DNA of 64,000 bases from Bin87 sp964347975. GTDB lineage: Bacteria > Chloroflexota > Dehalococcoidia > Lucifugimonadales > UBA3495. The DNA lies in assembly GCA_964347975.1 (NCBI GenBank), contig CAYGAY010000006.1, positions 1-64,000 of the forward strand, given 5' to 3'. The notes under the pieces were generated by a model. That model saw only the letters and a program-made list of their open reading frames with translations. It was not told the DNA's origin and made no database searches. The position numbers were made by a program, and so were the translations under genes. Below, piece after piece: positions 48,486-57,508 of this stretch (position 1 is the first letter of the stretch; each line of letters begins with the position of its first letter).

Positions 48486-50177
48486 TTATTCCGGCGGAAA
48501 CAGCTCGTCGATTTCCCGCTGCATCCGCTCTGCGTCGGTTTCGGGCAGCGCGGCTGCGCCGACGATGCCGGCCGGAATAGCCATGTCGGCGTAAAACGTC
48601 TCGTCGTAGTCCCGGGGCCGCACCACTACCGGCATGGGCACGGCGTGGCCGAACACCAGCGCCTGCTGTTTGCTGTCCAGGCGCGCCAGCACGTTGCGCA
48701 ACTGGCCGGCGTCCCGAGCTCCCATCAGCACGGCATTCAGATCCCGGTCGTCGTTCAGCGCGCAGGACAGGCGGGTTCCCAGCTGGCTCATCACCTCGGA
48801 GTCAATGCCGCTGGGCCGCTGGTCAACGATCATCAGTGTTACGTTGTACTTCCTCAGTTCCCGGGCAATAGCGCCAAAGATGGTCTGCGCCGCGATTTCC
48901 GGCGTGAGGAACTTGTGCGCCTCTTCAACGAAAATCACCAGCGGACGCGGTTCGTCGCCCTGGCCGCCGTCGGACAGCTCCTTGCGGCGCACCCAGGTAT
49001 CGTGTATCCGACGGGTCAGCAGGTTGCTGACCAACACGTAGGCTGAGGTGTCGCGTCCGTACTGGCCGAATTCCAGAACCACGTGATTGCCCCGCTCCAA
49101 CTGCTCGATTATGCCGCCGGCGCTGGCGGCGCCCTGGCCGGTTTCGGACAGAAAACCGAAGCGGCTCCACCGGGCCAGGCGGTTGTGCAACGCGCCCAAC
49201 GCCGCCCGGTTCACTCCGATGTCAGATGCCAGATCCCCAAGGTCGGCGGCGTCGTGACCGACAAACTCGCTCAGCCAGCCGGCGCCGAAACGCTGCCGCA
49301 GGTTCCACGCTGCCGATGCCGCCACCTCGGATAACTGTAAAGATTCGCGCAGGATTTCAATATCGGACGGCTCCACTTCGTCATGGCCGATGCGCACCAC
49401 GCCGTCGGGCGTAACCCCGCGTCTCCTGCTGCTTGTCTCGTCCAGGGTGAACGTAACCACCCGGCTGGGGAAGAGTTGTTTCAGGCCCTTGACCTGCCGC
49501 CGGCGGTCGTTGTCCTGGCCCTGCCAGCCGTATTCGCTTTCCATGTCAAAGACCAGGGACACCGCCTCGCCCTGCCTGACCAGCCCGGCCAGCAGCATCC
49601 GCGCCAGGAAAGTCTTGCCCGACCCGGATGCGCCGAACACGCCTACCGACCGGCTGGCCAGCGTTCCCAGATCCAGCCGAATGGACGCCGTGTCCATCCC
49701 TTGCGGCGAACCCAGCGCGAATGCGCTGCGCCTCTCCGGGTTGAACACGGCGTCAATGTCGGCCTGGGAAGCGGCGAAGACGGGAGCGAAGTGTTCCGGT
49801 ATCGACTTGGCCTGCTCGGCAAGACCAGCGCTGGAGTCGTCCAGGCCGGCGGTCATGCTGGGCATCACCGATAGCTGCCCGTAGGCCATAGTGCCGGCCA
49901 TTACCTCGGCGAGGTAGCCATCCCGCGTATCCGGAGGGAAATGACGCACGCTGTCATCCACCGCCCGCAGCTCCAGGTCGGTCACCACGGCAAAGTACCG
50001 CTTTCGACGACCCTGGACCGTCACGAACGAGCCGACGGCGATATCCTCAAGGGATGCTCCGTTCCCTGTATCCAGGCGTACATCCAACCCCCGGGACAGG
50101 GAGCCGCCAACGACCAACCCGAGCCGGCGCAGGCCGGGGGAAACATAACCGTTGGTCACGTCGCCGTTCAGCGTCAA
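48486..50177 (-). CDS. HerA/FtsK-superfamily ATPase with N-terminal HAS-barrel
   Basis: A 563-residue protein. The N-terminal 100 residues form a HAS-barrel-like domain. FGASGSGKTFLARMLL near 185 is Walker A, VIFVEEAHKFL near 410 is Walker B, and VDQRPSGIDSEVMSQLGTRL is a HerA sensor region. HerA hexamers pump DNA during end resection in archaea with NurA, and bacterial relatives act in phage defence. The HAS-barrel partner gene overlaps its start by four bases. No NurA or Sir2 gene is next to it. Confidence 0.85.
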   Translation of the reverse strand: MTLNGDVTNGYVSPGLRRLGLVVGGSLSRGLDVRLDTGNGASLEDIAVGSFVTVQGRRKRYFAVVTDLELRAVDDSVRHFPPDTRDGYLAEVMAGTMAYGQLSVMPSMTAGLDDSSAGLAEQAKSIPEHFAPVFAASQADIDAVFNPERRSAFALGSPQGMDTASIRLDLGTLASRSVGVFGASGSGKTFLARMLLAGLVRQGEAVSLVFDMESEYGWQGQDNDRRRQVKGLKQLFPSRVVTFTLDETSSRRRGVTPDGVVRIGHDEVEPSDIEILRESLQLSEVAASAAWNLRQRFGAGWLSEFVGHDAADLGDLASDIGVNRAALGALHNRLARWSRFGFLSETGQGAASAGGIIEQLERGNHVVLEFGQYGRDTSAYVLVSNLLTRRIHDTWVRRKELSDGGQGDEPRPLVIFVEEAHKFLTPEIAAQTIFGAIARELRKYNVTLMIVDQRPSGIDSEVMSQLGTRLSCALNDDRDLNAVLMGARDAGQLRNVLARLDSKQQALVFGHAVPMPVVVRPRDYDETFYADMAIPAGIVGAAALPETDAERMQREIDELFPPE

Positions 50178-50767
50178 GCCAGCACTTCCCGCAACAACCC
50201 CTGCATCCGCAGGGGCTCGCTGAACAATTCGGCAACCACTGCCTTCCCGGCCTGTTTCAAAAAGCCGCGCCTGTCGTCAACGGAATCCGCAGCCCGGCGC
50301 AGGAATAACGCCAGCGCCGCGTCTCCGGCCGGCGTGCGGTCGGACAGCATCAGCCGGAGCCATCGCAGGTCGGAGGCAAAACTTGCCAACTCGTCACGGT
50401 CGCAAAGGAATACAAACGAGTGCAGTCCGGGAGGCTGATCGGGCAGGCCCGGGCGCAGGTCCATTCCATTGCCATATCCCACCACCACCGCCGCAAACCT
50501 GGTGGTCAGCATGGCGCTCAGCTGTGGGTTGGCGGCGTAGATTTCTTCCTCGGATTCCAGCGCCTCTCCCCGGGGGGCCAGCGGTCGTGTCGGATCCAGG
50601 GGTTCGTGCCAGATTTCCCGGACCACTGCATACGTCGGAGGCTCGCCAACACGAAGCAGCGCTCCCAAAGGCGGCGCGGCGTGCAGCCGGTAACACTGTG
50701 CCTCAATTCGCTGGGTATGCGATACCATGACCTCGCCCACCCGTTGCGCAATCCGGTTGTTGACCAT
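50174..50767 (-). CDS. HAS-barrel-like partner of the HerA ATPase
   Basis: A 197-residue protein. RVGEVMVSHTQRIEAQCYRLHAAPP-type start and VGEPPTYAVVREIWHEPLDP resemble the HAS-barrel domain found at the start of HerA ATPases. The C-terminal half is helical. It overlaps the ATPase gene by four bases, so both are made together. Small upstream companions of HerA occur in cyanobacteria and Chloroflexota. It may be an adaptor; it shows no nuclease motif. Confidence 0.6.
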   Translation of the reverse strand: MVNNRIAQRVGEVMVSHTQRIEAQCYRLHAAPPLGALLRVGEPPTYAVVREIWHEPLDPTRPLAPRGEALESEEEIYAANPQLSAMLTTRFAAVVVGYGNGMDLRPGLPDQPPGLHSFVFLCDRDELASFASDLRWLRLMLSDRTPAGDAALALFLRRAADSVDDRRGFLKQAGKAVVAELFSEPLRMQGLLREVLA

Positions 50768-50865
50768 AGCGGGATTTTAGCACGGTATATACCGACGACG
50801 TGTCGCCTTGACGATGAGGCGCCCGAAAGGTATAGTCGGCATATCATCAATCTGGGGAGTCCAGT

Positions 50866-51105
50866 ATGCCTATCTATGAATATGCGTGTCCGACCTGCGG
50901 TCACAAATTCGAGAAATTGCAGTCGATGTCGGCCACCGGAGCCGATTGCCCACACTGCGAACAGCCCGCCAAGCGCGCCATTTCCGTGTTCGCCGCCGTC
51001 AGCAAGGGCGACGGGTTTGCCAGCGACATGGCCGACCTGGGCGGCGCGCCGATGCCGTCTCCCGTGGGCGGAGGATGCGGGGGATTCTGCGGCTGCGGCC
51101 ACTAA
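50866..51105 (+). CDS. FmdB-family zinc-ribbon protein
   Basis: A 79-residue protein. MPIYEYACPTCGHKFEKLQS and CPHCEQPAKRAIS form the Cys4 zinc ribbon of the FmdB family; the tail is rich in Gly and Cys (GGGCGGFCGCGH). Function in this family is not settled; some are putative regulators. GGAG precedes ATG 50866. Confidence 0.9.
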   Translation: MPIYEYACPTCGHKFEKLQSMSATGADCPHCEQPAKRAISVFAAVSKGDGFASDMADLGGAPMPSPVGGGCGGFCGCGH

Positions 51106-51142
51106 ATCGCGTCATTCATTCGGTCACTGCAACGTCGACATT

Positions 51143-51167
51143 CGGGGCGGGTTCGCAACCCGCCCCG
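51143..51167. terminator. Two-way terminator hairpin
   Basis: CGGGGCGGGTT and AACCCGCCCCG form an 11-bp stem with a three-base loop at a convergent junction, of the same style as 16711 and 55609. Confidence 0.7.
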
Positions 51168-51173
51168 GAACAT

Positions 51174-51947
51174 TTAACCAGGCCCGGGCTGCGGGTCGCC
51201 GGATGATTCGCTGGTCGATGCGTTTCGGTAGGCCCGCCATCGCAGATATGCCAGAATAGAGCCGCCCACCGACATCAGAAGCAAAGCGCCCAGCACCGAA
51301 GTCAGAGCGACCCGCATGGTGGCATCGAACCAGAATCCCGCGGGGAACAGGATGAGCAGGTAGTCCGTGCGCGGGTCCAGAATCCACAAGTCATTGGCAA
51401 AACTGAGTTGGTGAAACAGCAGGAAAAGCCGTTCAAAGTTGACTACCACAGCCAATCCAACTCCGAATACGGCGACCAGCGTGACCGCCCCGCTCCATGC
51501 TAACAGGCGGGCCGCCGTTCCGATGTACGCGCGGCCATTGATGACGAAGCCGACAGCCAACGTTGCCGCCACCCAAAGCGCCGACCCCAGGGCAACCCAA
51601 TAGGTTCCGCGAACCAGACGCTTGACGTCGTGCATGTGCAGGATTTCCCGCCGGCTGAAGACATCCTGCTCAATTCCGTAGATGCTGGCGCGCACTGCCA
51701 GGGGTTCAGCCCCGGTATTGAAATAGCGGCGCAGGTCCGCGCCAATATCCGGCAAGTCGGCATCGGTAATTCCGGAACGAGCGGATACTTGATAACGCTG
51801 AAAACCGTTGTGGTAAAGGCCGGGGTCGTTCACCGCCCAGGTGACCGAACCGGCTACCAGGAGCAGGAGTGCCGCGGGGACGGCAAGTGGGTTGGCCGTT
51901 TTCAAATAGCCCCGCGCCACGCTGGTGAGAAACATTCGCCAGTTCAT
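51174..51947 (-). CDS. DUF1461/TIGR01906 integral membrane protein
   Basis: A 257-residue protein with four membrane segments. EILHMHDVKRLV after the first loop and FANDLWILDPRTDYLLILFPAGFW-type central block are the family signature. The family occurs in Firmicutes and Chloroflexota. Its role is not established; some members acylate lipoproteins (Lit family), which share this fold and the histidines in the loop. Confidence 0.8.
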   Translation of the reverse strand: MNWRMFLTSVARGYLKTANPLAVPAALLLLVAGSVTWAVNDPGLYHNGFQRYQVSARSGITDADLPDIGADLRRYFNTGAEPLAVRASIYGIEQDVFSRREILHMHDVKRLVRGTYWVALGSALWVAATLAVGFVINGRAYIGTAARLLAWSGAVTLVAVFGVGLAVVVNFERLFLLFHQLSFANDLWILDPRTDYLLILFPAGFWFDATMRVALTSVLGALLLMSVGGSILAYLRWRAYRNASTSESSGDPQPGPG

Positions 51948-52009
51948 ACCCTTGCCACCGTAGCATCGGGAGGTGGCGGGAGCAATGGGCTGTGGTATAT
52001 TGCCGCATC

Positions 52010-52831
52010 ATGAGCGAAACAAACCTGTCTGCATCCAACTTTCCCATACCGGAAGAACGCGTTGGTGAGTTCCAGTCGCTCATCGACATCGTGGCCCGTC
52101 TCCGGGGGCCGGGGGGCTGCCCGTGGGACGCTGAACAGACCCACGAATCGTTGAAACGCAACCTGCTGGAAGAGTGTTACGAAACCCTGGAAGCCATCGA
52201 CGGCGGACAACCGCCGGAACTGGCTGAGGAGCTGGGAGACATCCTGGTGCAGGTGGTTTTCCACGCCGACATAGCACGAGCAGCCGGGGACTTTGACATT
52301 GCCGACGTGCTGACCGCCATCAACCGGAAGCTCATCCGCCGGCATCCCCACGTGTTCGCCGGTGGAAACGCCTCGGATGCTCGGCAGGTGGAACGGAACT
52401 GGGAGCAACTGAAAGCTGAGGAGCGTCGCCGGGCTGGGAAGCCTGAGCCATCGGCGATGGACAGCGTCCCGGCGGCTTTGCCGGCCCTCAGCGGGGCCCA
52501 GCTGATCCAGGATCGAGCCGCCCGCTTCGGTTTTGACTGGGACGACGTCGTCGGCGTCCTTGACAAGCTGATTGAAGAGATCGGCGAGTTTCGCGTCGCT
52601 GCCACGCCGGAGGAACGGGCCGACGAGTTCGGTGACATACTGTTCGCCATCGTGAACCTGGCTCGCTGGTCCGGCATACAGGCCGAGGATGCGCTCCGCC
52701 AGGCCAATGCCAAGTTTCGCAATCGTTACCGCACGATGGAACGGCTGGCGGTGGAGCGGGGACTGGATTTCACCGCCTTGCCCCTGGCAGACAAGGAAGC
52801 GCTGTGGCAGGAAGCCAAGACGCGGGATTGA
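52010..52831 (+). CDS. mazG: MazG nucleoside triphosphate pyrophosphohydrolase
   Basis: A 273-residue protein with two MazG helices-bundle domains. RLRGPGGCPWDAEQTHESLKRNLLEECYE and EELGDILVQVVFHADIA hold the first Mg-binding E-x-x-E and E-x-x-D motifs; the second set is LIEEIGEFRVA and DEFGDILFAIVNLAR. It hydrolyses NTPs and dNTPs to monophosphates, cleaning pools and possibly ppGpp. The start is ATG 52010. Confidence 0.95.
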   Translation: MSETNLSASNFPIPEERVGEFQSLIDIVARLRGPGGCPWDAEQTHESLKRNLLEECYETLEAIDGGQPPELAEELGDILVQVVFHADIARAAGDFDIADVLTAINRKLIRRHPHVFAGGNASDARQVERNWEQLKAEERRRAGKPEPSAMDSVPAALPALSGAQLIQDRAARFGFDWDDVVGVLDKLIEEIGEFRVAATPEERADEFGDILFAIVNLARWSGIQAEDALRQANAKFRNRYRTMERLAVERGLDFTALPLADKEALWQEAKTRD

Positions 52832-52840
52832 TTTCCGGGC

Positions 52841-53671
52841 CTACCGATCGTTCTCGGCCCAGCCGCCGCCGAGAAATCCCGGTTCAATAAAGTAGATTCC
52901 TCCGGCCAGCAGGCCGGCCACCACGTTGACGCCGGCCCAATGCCACGAGGCCCGGCCAACGCCCAATCTGCTCATAAGGGGACGCTTGGGACGGTAATGC
53001 CGGATCTTGCGGCGGGCGCCGCTCTGTCGCATCGCCTCGGCGATGGCGTCGTCAAAGCCGCCCTGCCGGTCAATGAGACCGAACTCCTGAGCTTCGGGAG
53101 CCGTGTACACTTCCCCGGTTGCCAACTCCCGAACCTGCTCGTCGGTCAAACGACGGCTTTCGGCTACCACCGACACGAACAAATCGTACATTTTGCCGAT
53201 CAGACCCTGGAACTTTTCCGCCTCTTCGTCGGTGGGCATACGCCAGAAGCCGGACATATCCTTGAGCCGGCCGGCCTTGAACACAGAAAACTCAATGCCC
53301 ACCTTGCCGAACAGCTGTTGCAGGATGGGGCGCAAGTAGATGACGCCAATTGAACCGAGCAGGGCGGCCCGCGACGCCATAATGGTGCCGGCCCCGCAAG
53401 CGATGTAATACCCGCCGGACGCGCCCAAACCTCGCACGTAAGCCACCACCGGCTTTTTGGCGGCGACGCGGCGAACGTTCTCATATAGCAGGTCGCTGGC
53501 GGTGGCAGAGCCGCCGGGCGAGTCGATATCCAGCACCAACGCGCCAATCTTGCGATTATTCCCAATGCGCTCCAGCAGGCGCGAATAATCGGGCTCGCGG
53601 ATGGCCGCGCCGATGACGCCGTGCATCTCAATGACGGCAATGCCGGGGCGACGTTTTTTGAAGAGGGGCAT
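52841..53671 (-). CDS. sppA: SppA-type signal peptide peptidase (S49)
   Basis: A 276-residue S49 peptidase. IDSPGGS near 50 is the substrate-binding strand, S85 in GLGASGGYYIA is the nucleophile and K137 in FKAGRLKDM the general base. Single-domain forms assemble as an octamer. Unusually, the only hydrophobic segment is at the C-terminus (about 245-265), not the N-terminus. It would degrade leftover signal peptides at the membrane. Confidence 0.9.
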   Translation of the reverse strand: MPLFKKRRPGIAVIEMHGVIGAAIREPDYSRLLERIGNNRKIGALVLDIDSPGGSATASDLLYENVRRVAAKKPVVAYVRGLGASGGYYIACGAGTIMASRAALLGSIGVIYLRPILQQLFGKVGIEFSVFKAGRLKDMSGFWRMPTDEEAEKFQGLIGKMYDLFVSVVAESRRLTDEQVRELATGEVYTAPEAQEFGLIDRQGGFDDAIAEAMRQSGARRKIRHYRPKRPLMSRLGVGRASWHWAGVNVVAGLLAGGIYFIEPGFLGGGWAENDR

Positions 53672-53715
53672 AGTGAAACACTCGCTTGAGAGGCAATGGG
53701 ACGGTATCGGGCGAG

Positions 53716-54381
53716 TTAATCACGAACGGGGTACGCCGGAGAGCCCCAATCGACGTCCGGATGATCCAACATAATGTCGATGAAATGGGGCACCAGGTAC
53801 GCCATGATGGTCGCCCCGTCGCACACTTGTTCCCGGTTGACGCTGCCCCACCAAGTTGCACCGCCATGCAGGAGCTGATTGCGGAGCACGTAGAGCCTTT
53901 CAAATACTTGGATGAGAATCGCGCCGGTTTTGCGAGCTAGGAGATAGTCATCGACCTTTTTTATGCTTTCGTCAAACCTGCAGCGCCAATTCCGATTGTC
54001 TGCCCAGTAGGGACCATACACGTACTTGTTTTGCAACAGCGTACGGATCGACCGATTGTGTTCTTGCCAGATGGAGTTGAATATGATTCTGGCATCGTCT
54101 AGGGGCGCGATCGTGGCGAAAAAATCCGCGACCTTCTCGTGCTCCCTAAGTTCGTAAGTCTCTTCGCTGTCGTCGGCGTAGATTGCGTTGAACGCAATCC
54201 AGTAGAATATAAAAGCAGCGTCAGGATCGCTCTTCTCCTGCTCGGCACGGGCCAGCCAACTCAGAGCGCGGCGCATACGGAGATGGAAGGGATGTCGGTA
54301 CTGACGCCAGGCATCCGAGCTTTTCCACTTTGCCACCAGGCCGGTGGCGGTGAGACCAACAGAAACCATTTGTGACGTCAT
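53716..54381 (-). CDS. Helical protein with RNase-like HEPN motif
   Basis: A 221-residue protein from ATG 54381 (GGAGG upstream). The long helices and the motif RNQLLHGG near 173 fit the R-x4-H of Apea-like HEPN nucleases, which act in abortive infection. WLARAEQEKSDPDAAFIFYWIAFNAIY is the common N-terminal block. It is a stand-alone gene, without an obvious antitoxin. Function as an RNase is inferred from the motif. Confidence 0.7.
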   Translation of the reverse strand: MTSQMVSVGLTATGLVAKWKSSDAWRQYRHPFHLRMRRALSWLARAEQEKSDPDAAFIFYWIAFNAIYADDSEETYELREHEKVADFFATIAPLDDARIIFNSIWQEHNRSIRTLLQNKYVYGPYWADNRNWRCRFDESIKKVDDYLLARKTGAILIQVFERLYVLRNQLLHGGATWWGSVNREQVCDGATIMAYLVPHFIDIMLDHPDVDWGSPAYPVRD

Positions 54382-54521
54382 AATGTTTCCCTCCATCCCT
54401 TGCGGCAAAGTTTAGCATACCGGCTTGGCGACTGCCGCATTCCAGCATTGACACACCGTAACGGCAGCCCTAACCTTGCGGCATTGCGAACCGCCTCAGA
54501 CCCTGCCCAAGGAGCACTCTC

Positions 54522-55607
54522 ATGCAATTCGGCCTGTTCATGATGCCCCTGCATCCACCGCACCGTTCCTACGCTGATTCTTACGACCGCGACCTTGATT
54601 TGTTGCAGGAAGCCGACCGGCTGGGGTTTCACGAAGCCTGGATCGGCGAGCATCTCACCGAGCGTTGGGAGAACGCGCCTTACCCCGACCTTTTGATCGC
54701 CAAAGCGTCGGCGCTCACCGAGAACATCCGGCTGGCCACCGGCGTCACGTTGCTGCCCATTCACAACCCGGTGGAACTGGCGCATCGCATTGCCATGCTG
54801 GACCACCTGACGCGGGGGCGCCTGTACTGGGGTATCGGGCATCGAGCCATTCCCACGGACCTGCAATTGTTCGGCATGGATCCGGGCCAGGGAGACGATG
54901 TGCGTCGCCGCGCTGCCGAAGTGCTGGACATCGTGCTTAGTATGTGGGCGTCGGAGGGCAAGTTCGAGTACCACGGCGAGTTTTTCAATATCGAAGCGCC
55001 GGAGTTGGATCCCGTCCTCGAACGCGGCCTGCACATGAAGCCGCTCCAGCAGCCGCACCCGCCCATCGGCGTCGCCGCTACATCAATCGGAAGCAGCAGC
55101 ATCCGGGTGGCCGGGCGCGAGGGCTGGATACCCATGAGCAGCAGCAACCTGGCGCCGCAGTACCTCGCCGACCATTGGACCACCGTGGAGGACGCCGCCG
55201 CCGAGGCCGGGCGCGAGGCGCACCGCTCGGACTGGCGCATCGGCCGCGACGTGTTCGTCGGGGAGACCAGCGAGGAGGCCAGGGAGCGGGCCTACGCCGT
55301 GCTGGGTCGCAACTACCTGCAACACCAGTTGCCCAACCGTCTCGGGTCAGGGCTCATCCAGGCCACCAAGATTGACCCCAACATGACCGACGACGAACTT
55401 ACCGTTGAGTACATGATGGACAACATCTGGATCGTGGGCGATCCTGATGAGTGCGCCCAGCGCATTCGGCAACTTTATGACGAGGTGGGCGGCTTCGGGC
55501 ACATGCTCTGCATCACCCAGGACCCGGACGATCACCAGTGGGAAATGGACTGCCTGAGACTAATCGCAGAGGAAGTCGCTCCACGGGTGAGCGATTTGAC
55601 GGGGTAG
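54522..55607 (+). CDS. LLM-class flavin-dependent monooxygenase
   Basis: A 361-residue luciferase-like TIM-barrel enzyme. MQFGLFMMPLHPPHRSYAD, FHEAWIGEHLTERWE, PVELAHRIAMLDHLTRGRLYWGIG and PHPPIGVAATS are LLM blocks; it resembles the limonene-monooxygenase/LuxA branch. It needs a reduced flavin from a partner reductase. One of three LLM enzymes in the window. The substrate is unknown. Confidence 0.9.
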   Translation: MQFGLFMMPLHPPHRSYADSYDRDLDLLQEADRLGFHEAWIGEHLTERWENAPYPDLLIAKASALTENIRLATGVTLLPIHNPVELAHRIAMLDHLTRGRLYWGIGHRAIPTDLQLFGMDPGQGDDVRRRAAEVLDIVLSMWASEGKFEYHGEFFNIEAPELDPVLERGLHMKPLQQPHPPIGVAATSIGSSSIRVAGREGWIPMSSSNLAPQYLADHWTTVEDAAAEAGREAHRSDWRIGRDVFVGETSEEARERAYAVLGRNYLQHQLPNRLGSGLIQATKIDPNMTDDELTVEYMMDNIWIVGDPDECAQRIRQLYDEVGGFGHMLCITQDPDDHQWEMDCLRLIAEEVAPRVSDLTG

Positions 55608-55608
55608 T

Positions 55609-55633
55609 AGCGGCGGGTTGCCAACCCGCCGCT
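55609..55633. terminator. Two-way terminator hairpin
   Basis: AGCGGCGGGTT and AACCCGCCGCT, an 11-bp stem with a three-base loop, overlaps the stop regions of two convergent genes. Same style as at 16711 and 51143. Confidence 0.7.
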
Positions 55634-56239
55634 AACAGTCAGCGTATTCGGGAGCTTCGTGGCGGATGATGGTCACGCCCAACTGCCGGGCGGTTTCGTT
55701 CACTTCGGGCGGCCAACTGTGGTTAGTGACAACGAAAGCGTCGGCTCTGGCGCCGATAGCGCGTCCGATTATTTCGGCTCGTTTTACGGTCATTTCCAAA
55801 ATGGCACGGTTGCAAGCGCTAGTCACTTCAACTACCCCATAGTGCGCCGGTTTGGATTTGCCTATCGTTTCGTGGGCAATGATGCTATGCCGCAGGCCGA
55901 GTTGGTACTCGTCCCGGCTGATTATTTCACGCCACCGGGCGTTGAGTAGCAAAGAGCTATACGGTCTCGGTAGGCGAGTATTGGGCGGTCAATCCATCCG
56001 TCCAGAATCACGCCGATTTCCTCGCGGCAAAGATGTTCGTAACGGTTACGCCGCAACAAGCGGACAGAACGCTGGAGCTCCCTAACGGCTTTCGCATTTT
56101 CGTCCACGCGCTCATTCACCGCGCTGAGCAGGAAGCCCAACAGCGGCTCTTTCACATCCGGGTGGGTGGCCAGGGTGTCCAGTATCTGTCGCAGGGGGTG
56201 CTCCGGCGGCAGGTCGAATTCCAGTATGGCGGAGGTCAT
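55632..56239 (-). pseudogene. Frameshifted coiled-coil/nuclease-like gene, relative of 21615-22250
   Basis: Frame 1 from ATG 56239 reads FDLPPEHPLRQILDTLATHP, a helix VNERVDENAKAVRELQRSVR and ends YRDRIALCYSTPGGVK. Frame 2 from TTG 55952 reads LLNARWREIISRDEYQLGL, then HYGVVEVTSACNRAILEM and stops at 55632. Frames join naturally at RIAL-LLNARW near 55945. The whole resembles the gene at 21615 (coiled coil then VVEVT / AIEAS core). A one-base shift at CTCTTTGCTAC is the simplest cause; two overlapping genes with a TTG start or a programmed frameshift remain possible. Confidence 0.55.
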
Positions 56240-56320
56240 CGCGGTTGTCCTTGCTTCAGACTGGTGGGCGGGGGCGTGATTAATGCTATCACGCCCGCCG
56301 GCGTCGCCTGACATCGGCAA

Positions 56321-57469
56321 TTACTGGAACGCCGGGAAGACGTGCTTGCCGAACATCTCGATTGATTCCATCACCTTGTCGTGGGCGACGGTTTCCGTGG
56401 CCATGAGGAACTGCAACTGGTCCACCCCGGTGGCTTCGTGCAGCTTGGCGGCCCTGATGCAGCTGTCGGGATCACCGGCGACAATGACGCCGCGCTCGGC
56501 CAGCGTATCGGCGTCGAACTCCTCCCAGATCTTCTGGGCCAGCGCGGTGCCTCCTGACAAGTCAACCGCTCCGTCTCCATCCGAAACCCCCTCGGCAGGG
56601 ACGTCGATGTAGCGGGAGAAGTTCTGCTGCAGGTGGTTGGGGATGCCGCCCCACTGGTCCAGCAGGCGGGCGTACACGTCCTTCTGGTCCTGAACGTAAG
56701 GACGCCCGGGACCGAAGAAGGTCTTGAGAGAGTCGGTGCACAGTTGGCGAGTGGCGCCGTTGTCCGGTCCGCAGAGGCCGAAAACGGAGCTGAGCCATTG
56801 GTTGTTGACGTACTGGCCGACGGGTTGGGCCTTCTTGATGTTCTCCCGGTAGGCGGCGATGTGCGGCTCCAGCACCGACGGGGCGCTGACGCCCAGGGCC
56901 ATCACGCCGATGCCGCGCTGCGCCGCCAGTTCGTAGGTGGCCGGCTGCAGGGCGGCGACCCAGATAGGCGGGTGCGGCTTCTGGTAAGGCTTGGGCAGTA
57001 CCTGGCGCGGCGGCACGTTCCAGTACTTGCCCTCCCACTCGAAGTAGTCGGAATCCCAGACCTGGGGGATCATCTTCAACGATTCTTCCCACATTTCGCG
57101 GGTTTCACGAGGGTCGATCCCCATGCCGGTCTGTTCGTAGGCGGCGCTGCGGCCCGTGCCCATATCGACCCGGCCGTTGGTCAGATGGTCCACCATCGCC
57201 ACCCGCTCGGCAACTCGCACCGGATGGTGATAGGGCAGGATGATGACGCCAAATCCCAGGCGAATGCGCTTGGTTAGGCGGCTCAACGCGCCGAAGATGA
57301 CCTCCGGGCACGGAGACATACTGAAAGTGGTGAGGAAATGGTGTTCGACGAACCAAACATAATCGAAGCCCATCTCGTCGGCCAGGCAGACCTGCTCGAT
57401 GGTTTCCTCGATGACAGCGTGATCGTCCAGTTCAGGACGCTGCATTTCATAAGCCAAGCCGAATTTCAT
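56321..57469 (-). CDS. LLM-class flavin-dependent monooxygenase, paralogue of 16742-17812
   Basis: A 382-residue luciferase-like enzyme. MKFGLAYEMQRPELDDHAVI, FDYVWFVEHHFLTTFSMSPCPEV, PVRVAERVAMVDHLTNGRVDMGTG and KPHPPIWVAALQPATYELAA correspond closely to the enzyme at 16742. An insert near 255-285 (PYVQDQKDVYARLLDQWGG) sets it apart. The GarR-like dehydrogenase is 40 bases upstream in the same direction, so they may be co-transcribed in a catabolic step. Confidence 0.9.
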   Translation of the reverse strand: MKFGLAYEMQRPELDDHAVIEETIEQVCLADEMGFDYVWFVEHHFLTTFSMSPCPEVIFGALSRLTKRIRLGFGVIILPYHHPVRVAERVAMVDHLTNGRVDMGTGRSAAYEQTGMGIDPRETREMWEESLKMIPQVWDSDYFEWEGKYWNVPPRQVLPKPYQKPHPPIWVAALQPATYELAAQRGIGVMALGVSAPSVLEPHIAAYRENIKKAQPVGQYVNNQWLSSVFGLCGPDNGATRQLCTDSLKTFFGPGRPYVQDQKDVYARLLDQWGGIPNHLQQNFSRYIDVPAEGVSDGDGAVDLSGGTALAQKIWEEFDADTLAERGVIVAGDPDSCIRAAKLHEATGVDQLQFLMATETVAHDKVMESIEMFGKHVFPAFQ

Positions 57470-57508
57470 GGTTGTCCTCCCGATGCACTTGTCGTGGATG
57501 GTTCGCCG

